From Nocardioides jiangxiensis (GTDB lineage Bacteria; Actinomycetota; Actinomycetes; Propionibacteriales; Nocardioidaceae), in NCBI RefSeq assembly GCF_030580915.1, contig NZ_JAUQTA010000001.1:1-64000 (forward strand): a DNA stretch of 64,000 bases, written 5' to 3'. The notes under the pieces were generated by a model that worked only from the letters and a program-made list of their open reading frames with translations, had not been told where the DNA came from and searched no databases. A program made the translations under genes and the position numbers. Positions within the stretch are counted from its first letter, which is position 1. Each line of letters opens with the position of its first letter. Below, piece after piece: positions 57,056 through 64,000 of the stretch.

Positions 57056-58261
57056 ATGGAGCGCACCGAGGAACACCAGTCCGCCACACCGCTCGAGCTC
57101 TTCTTCGACCTGGTCTTCGTCTTCGCTCTCACGCAGGTCACGGCGTTCATGGCCCACCCGGATCCGCTGCGCTGGCTGGCGGTCGCGCAGGGCATGTTGG
57201 TGCTGGCGCTCTTCTGGTGGGGCTGGGTCGGGTACTCGTGGCTGTGCAACCTGGTCCGCGCGGACGAGGGGGAGATCCGGCTGATCCTCATGCTGGCGAT
57301 GGCGGTGATGTTCCTCGTCGCCCTGGCGATCCCCGAGTCGTTCCACGACCTCGACGGTGGTCTCTCGGGTCCGTACGTGATCGCGGCAGGCTACTTCGCC
57401 TTCCGGATCACGCACCTGCTGCTGTTCTGGGCCTACGCCCGTGACGACGCAGGCCTGCAGCGCCAGCTGATCCGGTTCTTCCCGACGATCATCCTCAGCA
57501 CCGGCTTCCTGGTGCTCGGTGCCGTCACCCACGACGAGGTGCATCGCACCCTCTTCTGGGTGGGGGCGGTCGTCTCCGACTACGGCGGCACGTTCCTCGG
57601 AGGTGCGAGCGGCTGGCGGCTCCGCTCCGCTGGCCACTTCGCCGAGCGTCACGGTCTGATGGTCATCATCGCTCTCGGCGAGTCGATCGTCGCGATCGGC
57701 GTCGGCACCAACGAGCTCCCGATCTCGTGGCCGATCGTGGCCGCCGCCGTCGCCGGCATCGCCCTCGCGGCCGGCCTGTGGTGGCTCTACTTCGACATCA
57801 GCGCGATCAAGGGCGAGGAAGCCCTGGCCGCGGTGCTCCGGGAGGGCCGGTCGGTCTCCCTCGCCCGCGACGCCTACTCGCTGCTCCACCTGCCGATGAT
57901 CGCGGGCATCGCCCTGCTCGCGCTCGGCCTCAAGAAGGCGATGGCGTACGTCGGCGACCCGGCGCACCACGACCTCTCCGAGCCGCTCGGGACGATCGCG
58001 GCGGCAGCCCTGTTCGGTGGTGTGATGGTGTACCTGCTGGCGCACATCGGCTTCAAGCTCCGCACGCTCCGGACGTTCAGCAAGCCCCGCGCCGGGCTCG
58101 TCGTCCTGGTCGCCGTCGGGTGGGCCGTCTCCGGCGACGTACCCGCGCTGGCACAGGTCGTGATGCTCGCGGTCCTCGTCTGGCTGCTGGCCGGCTTCGA
58201 GACGGTCCGGTACGCCGAGGAGCGGGCGCGCGTCCGGCACGCCGGTCACGCCCATTCCTGA
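57056..58261 (+). CDS. ltrA: Low temperature requirement protein A (LtrA) family membrane protein
   Basis: The 401-residue polytopic protein begins with TPLELFFDLVFVFALTQVTAFM, the LtrA family signature, and has about ten membrane helices, with ERHGLMVIIALGESIVAIGVG in the middle and WWLYFD further on. First named in Listeria; function unknown. It ends in a His-rich RHAGHAHS. ATG 57056 appears leaderless. Confidence 0.9.
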   Translation: MERTEEHQSATPLELFFDLVFVFALTQVTAFMAHPDPLRWLAVAQGMLVLALFWWGWVGYSWLCNLVRADEGEIRLILMLAMAVMFLVALAIPESFHDLDGGLSGPYVIAAGYFAFRITHLLLFWAYARDDAGLQRQLIRFFPTIILSTGFLVLGAVTHDEVHRTLFWVGAVVSDYGGTFLGGASGWRLRSAGHFAERHGLMVIIALGESIVAIGVGTNELPISWPIVAAAVAGIALAAGLWWLYFDISAIKGEEALAAVLREGRSVSLARDAYSLLHLPMIAGIALLALGLKKAMAYVGDPAHHDLSEPLGTIAAAALFGGVMVYLLAHIGFKLRTLRTFSKPRAGLVVLVAVGWAVSGDVPALAQVVMLAVLVWLLAGFETVRYAEERARVRHAGHAHS

Positions 58262-58300
58262 GCCGCTCCTGAGGTAACCTTGCCCCGCTGCTGACACCGC

Positions 58301-58400
58301 GCGGGAGAGTCTCCGCGTCAGCGGAGCGCCGAAGGGGCAATTCCTCCCCGGAACCTCTCAGGCGCCAGGGACCGTGCGGACTGAGGCAACTCTGGAGCGC
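58301..58400 (+). ncRNA. Glycine riboswitch
   Basis: The leader contains the conserved glycine aptamer parts in order: GCGGGAGAGTCTCC, GCCGAAGGGGCAA (58328-58340), CCTCTCAGG (58354-58362), GGACCG, and CTGAGGCAACTCTGGAG (58381-58397). It looks like one complete aptamer plus the closing remnant of a second. TAACCT (58275-58280) is the probable -10 box. It should turn on gcvP when glycine is high. Confidence 0.93.
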
Positions 58401-58459
58401 TTTGCACCGGCGTGACAGAGGGGGAGGCGAGACCGACCCGTCCCGTGGGGACGCTTCCG

Positions 58460-61357
<2,898 letters not shown>

Positions 61358-61375
61358 GCGACGCGACTGAAACGT

Positions 61376-61419
61376 GAGACGGGCCTTGTGCCGGGGAATC
61401 CCGGCACAAGGCCCGTCTC
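61376..61419. terminator. Bidirectional terminator between gcvP and the SGNH hydrolase
   Basis: A perfect 20-base stem closes on the four-base loop GAAT (61396-61399). No T run follows on the plus strand. It lies between two convergent genes and likely serves both. Confidence 0.8.
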
Positions 61420-61438
61420 GGCGTCGGGGAGCAGTCGC

Positions 61439-62653
61439 TCAGCTGAGCGTCATGTTGGGCTCGCCGTAGGCGTTGAGGCCGTTGGCCCCTCGGACACAGG
61501 TGCCTCCGCGGGGCGTGCCGCCGTTGTATGCCTGGGCCACACAGTTGGAGAGCGCTCCCTGACCCCAGTAGTTCGGGTGCAGGGACTCCTGGATGTAGTA
61601 GTTGCCGGTCGCCGTGGCCGTGCGGATCGTGTTGATCCACTCCGTCTGGTCGACGGCGCCCGGGGACTGCCAGCTGCTCAGTCCCTTCTCCTCGAGCAGG
61701 CCGACCGTGTTCTCGCAGAGGCGGCGTCCGTTGAACGCGTTGCTGAGGTTGAGGGTCTTCACGTTGGTCAGCCCGGCGTCGGTGGCTGCGCCGAAGACCG
61801 CGTTGTTGATGGTCGGGAGGAGGGTGCCGTTGGCGTAGTCGGCGTCAGCGTTCCAGAAGCCGCAGCCACCGGTGCTCTGCCGGGTGTAGCCGCTCTCGGC
61901 GTAGCGGATCCCCGTGCCGTTGGGGAGTGGCGACATGTAGTTCTGGACCAGCAGCGTCCAGCTGTTGTCTGCATATCCGGCGTTCTGCATGGCCGTGCGG
62001 ATGTTGAGGAACGCGTTCTTGATCGCGGCCCGGCGGGCGGTGACGTTGGAGGCGGCCATCGCGCTGGTGACGATCGAGTCGTCCTTGCAGTAGTCCTTCC
62101 AGAGGTACGAGGAACCGAGGAAGTCGGTCACGCACTGCTGGACGATGCCGGCGAAGTTGAAGTCGTTGCCGCCGATGGAGACCGCGACCATCTTGACGTT
62201 GTGGGTGCTGGCGAAGTTCTGCAGCATGAGCGCCTGGCCCTGGCCGGCAGAACCGTTGTAGAAGTCGAGGCCGGGCTTGAAGTTGCCGCTGCTGTCCGAG
62301 GCCACGGTCGCGGTCTTGGCGCCGGAGCACGCCAGGTTCGCCGAGTTCACGCCGCGTCCGATGTTGATCTCGGCGGTCCACGCGCGGTGGCAGCGGTTGA
62401 TCACCTCCGCGGTGTGGCTGGCGTTGTCGAAGTACGTCGTGCTGCCACCGGCGTCGTGGAGCGACTCTCCGTTGTTGGTGTTCCCAGCCCAGCGGCCGGC
62501 TTCACCGGAGATGTAGGAGTCGCCGACGGAGACGATCCACGGGGATCCGACCCCGGGGCCGTCCGCCATCGCGGGGGAGGGGACCGCGGCCAGTCCGGCC
62601 ACGACGATCGAAGCAGCCCCGCATGCGGTGGCCACTGCTCGGGTGAGACGCAT
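61439..62653 (-). CDS. Secreted SGNH/GDSL hydrolase (lipase-esterase)
   Basis: The 404-residue protein starts with a signal peptide (MRLTRAVATACGAASIVVAGLAAVPSPAMA, cleavage about residue 30). The SGNH blocks are VSVGDSYISGEAGRW (block I Ser), VSIGGNDFNFAG (block III Gly-Asn) and SLHPNYWGQ (block V His). Several Cys residues suggest disulphides. It resembles secreted actinobacterial esterases that cleave lipids or acetylated glycans. ATG 62653 follows CAGGAG. Substrate unknown. Confidence 0.88.
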   Translation of the reverse strand: MRLTRAVATACGAASIVVAGLAAVPSPAMADGPGVGSPWIVSVGDSYISGEAGRWAGNTNNGESLHDAGGSTTYFDNASHTAEVINRCHRAWTAEINIGRGVNSANLACSGAKTATVASDSSGNFKPGLDFYNGSAGQGQALMLQNFASTHNVKMVAVSIGGNDFNFAGIVQQCVTDFLGSSYLWKDYCKDDSIVTSAMAASNVTARRAAIKNAFLNIRTAMQNAGYADNSWTLLVQNYMSPLPNGTGIRYAESGYTRQSTGGCGFWNADADYANGTLLPTINNAVFGAATDAGLTNVKTLNLSNAFNGRRLCENTVGLLEEKGLSSWQSPGAVDQTEWINTIRTATATGNYYIQESLHPNYWGQGALSNCVAQAYNGGTPRGGTCVRGANGLNAYGEPNMTLS

Positions 62654-62830
62654 CAACAGCTCCTGGGGTGTGACGAGGATTACATCCGCAAGATACTGAC
62701 GAGTAGCCTCCCTGCATAGAGGTTGGACGTCCAAGGTTTCCGCTGTGGCTTTCGCCCGGAATCGGCACAACTGGGCTTCCCGATCCGTCTATCCTTCTGC
62801 TGGGAAATCGCGGGAGGAGCGACGACAGCG

Positions 62831-63493
62831 GTGGACGAGAAGCGCTGCGAGTGGTGTGGCACGTTGTCGCCTGTCGACGCCGTGAAGTGCACCCTGTGCC
62901 GGATCCCGTTCGGCGCGCCCGTGCCGCCGCCGCAGGACTGGAGTCACCTGACGGGCAACATCCCGGTGATCACTGCGCCGCTCCTGGAGACGCCGGCCGC
63001 GCCGAACGTCGCCGTCCCGAGTCCCGCGCCCGCTGCTGATGCGGCCGCGACGCCCATGCCGGCGACCGTGCCGGTCGCAGCGCCGGCGGCCATGCCGGGT
63101 GTCGCGGCCACGGCGACGTCTCAGGTGTCGGATTCGCAGGCGCCCGCCTCGGCCGGCTCCGCCGCGCAGCCTGCCGCCGCTGCCTTCCAGCAGCAGAGCC
63201 CACCTGCACTGCCCACTCAGCGGGTCGCTGCCGAAGCCGTCGTGGGTGCGGCGGCCGTCGACAGGCCGGACGACATGGCACTCCCCGGTTGGCGGGCTCC
63301 CGATGACCCGACGCTGCGCGTCTTCGCGGACAAGCTCGAGGAGCGTGAGCGTCGTCGCCGAGGTGCAGCCCGGTCGTCCGCCCGACGTTCCCGGGGTCGG
63401 CGTCGCGCCGCGAGGCTGCTCGTGTGGCTGCTGGGCATCGGTCTGATCACGGCGTTCCTGCTGCTCGCACCCGCGCGCCTTCCCGGCTTCTGA
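62831..63493 (+). CDS. Zinc-ribbon, Pro/Ala-rich linker, C-terminal membrane helix protein
   Basis: The 220-residue protein has an N-terminal Cys4 zinc ribbon (CEWCGTLSPVDAVKCTLC, residues 7-24), a long Ala/Pro/Ser-rich linker (about 45-155), a charged region, an Arg-rich block and one C-terminal membrane helix (LLVWLLGIGLITAFLLLAP). This would place a zinc ribbon in the cytoplasm on a flexible tether. GTG 62831 is 11 bases after GGGAGGAG; TATCCT at 62790-62795 may be its -10 box. No known function. Confidence 0.75.
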   Translation: MDEKRCEWCGTLSPVDAVKCTLCRIPFGAPVPPPQDWSHLTGNIPVITAPLLETPAAPNVAVPSPAPAADAAATPMPATVPVAAPAAMPGVAATATSQVSDSQAPASAGSAAQPAAAAFQQQSPPALPTQRVAAEAVVGAAAVDRPDDMALPGWRAPDDPTLRVFADKLEERERRRRGAARSSARRSRGRRRAARLLVWLLGIGLITAFLLLAPARLPGF

Positions 63494-63523
63494 CGGTCGC
63501 AGTCGGGGCCGGGGCTTCCCGGA

Positions 63524-64000
63524 TCAGCCGGTGGCGCTGGAGTCGTCGACCACTTCTGCGTCCACCGCGTCATCGACGTGCAGGGGAAGCTCGTCTCGTG
63601 CGACGTCGCGGAGCGCCTCGAAGTCGGCGGCCACGATCCGCTTCGGGGTCTTCTCGATGAGCGTGGGGGAGGGGAGGAGCTTCGCCTCGTCCACCTGGTC
63701 GAGCTTGCGGGCCGTGACGAGCACGCGCGACTCCAGCGAGCTGGCGAACGAGTTGTAGTGGTTGACCGCGCTCTCGAGCGAGCTGCGCATCTTCTCGGCG
63801 TGGCCCGCAAGCGTGCAGATGCGCCGGTAGAGCTCCTGGCCGAGGTCGAAGAGGCGCTTCGCGTCCTCCGTGAGGACGTCCTGGCGCCACGTGTAGGCGA
63901 CCGTCTTCAGGACCGCCCAGAGGTTGGCGGGCGTGGCCAGCACGACGCCCTTGGCGAATGCGTACTCCATCAGCGAGGGGTCGACCTCGAGGGCAGCGTT
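63524..64000 (-). CDS. rmuC: DNA recombination protein RmuC, C-terminal part (runs off the window)
   Basis: About 158 residues of the C-terminus are present. NAALEVDPSLMEYAFAKGVVLATPANLWAVLKTVAYTWRQ and the helical LFDLGQELYRRICTLAGHAEKMRSSLESAVNHYNSFASSLESRVLVTARKL match the RmuC family, thought to be a nuclease-fold protein limiting inversions at repeats. The 5' part lies beyond position 64000. The stop is at 63524. Confidence 0.9.
   Translation of the reverse strand, partial: NAALEVDPSLMEYAFAKGVVLATPANLWAVLKTVAYTWRQDVLTEDAKRLFDLGQELYRRICTLAGHAEKMRSSLESAVNHYNSFASSLESRVLVTARKLDQVDEAKLLPSPTLIEKTPKRIVAADFEALRDVARDELPLHVDDAVDAEVVDDSSATG

Noticed and set aside
58381..58440. A complete second glycine aptamer
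   Set aside because: Only the CTGAGGCAACTCTGGAG closing part is present; the core GCCGAAGG and CTCAGG segments do not recur.

Overview
This 64 kb window comes from a high-GC actinobacterium, most likely a member of the Nocardioidaceae such as Nocardioides. That rests on very high G+C, many GTG starts, GTGA/ATGA gene overlaps, many predicted leaderless TANNNT-N6-8-start promoters, and gene order. Two blocks keep the order of the Mycobacterium tuberculosis loci Rv1691-Rv1713 and Rv1822-Rv1832. All placements here are from reading the sequence; no database search was run.

Layout. 1-116: 3' end of a 5S rRNA gene and its terminator. 179-13428: TPR-like protein, small OB-fold protein, DUF1015, HAD phosphatase, then tlyA-nadK-recN, pyrG, Nudix, xerD and a DUF3516 helicase. 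13454-15822 (minus): aldo/keto reductase, MerR regulator and an MTHFR-like gene, with two matching MerR-type 19-bp-spacer promoters. 16109-24723: parA, a probable ribbon-helix-helix partner, scpA, scpB, rluB, an NYN protein on the other strand, aroH, tyrA, cmk, plsC and der.

24867-35583 is the most unusual region. It is a self-contained sigma-54 module in an actinobacterium, a phylum usually described as lacking sigma-54. It holds an AAA+ activator with a GAFTGA motif (24867-26180, +), an eight-gene minus-strand operon of mostly unknown function (34213 down to 26177), a perfect -24/-12 promoter in front of that operon (34255-34271), and an rpoN gene (34336-35583, -) that carries a four-cysteine zinc-ribbon-like insert after region I. 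The operon encodes two paralogous Glu/His-rich glycine-zipper proteins, an HEXXH metalloprotease-like protein, an unknown 538-residue protein, a PLP enzyme, two metal-dependent hydrolases and a protein with a nuclease-like GEIKP motif.

35666-39145: hemerythrin, a secreted BNR-repeat protein, a CDP-glycerol glycerophosphotransferase-like protein and a hexapeptide acyltransferase. 39174-47096: a complete histidine utilisation locus (hutH, IclR regulator, hutU, hutF, M20 amidohydrolase, hutI). Two near-identical palindromes sit the same distance upstream of matching promoter elements in front of hutH and hutU. 47163-51323: tRNA-Pro(GGG), a hypothetical gene, an adenylate cyclase, and two CNNM/CBS membrane proteins preceded by a possible leaderless 14-codon ORF. 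51348-61357: CDP-alcohol phosphatidyltransferase, DUF881, sbp, DUF881, gcvH, garA, ftsR, bifunctional nuclease, a second MerR, ltrA, and gcvP behind a glycine riboswitch. A shared operator-like repeat lies upstream of garA and of the second MerR gene. 61439-64000: secreted SGNH hydrolase, zinc-ribbon membrane protein, and the 3' part of rmuC running off the window.

No stretch longer than about 300 bases lacks a gene. No insertion sequence, prophage or CRISPR array was seen.
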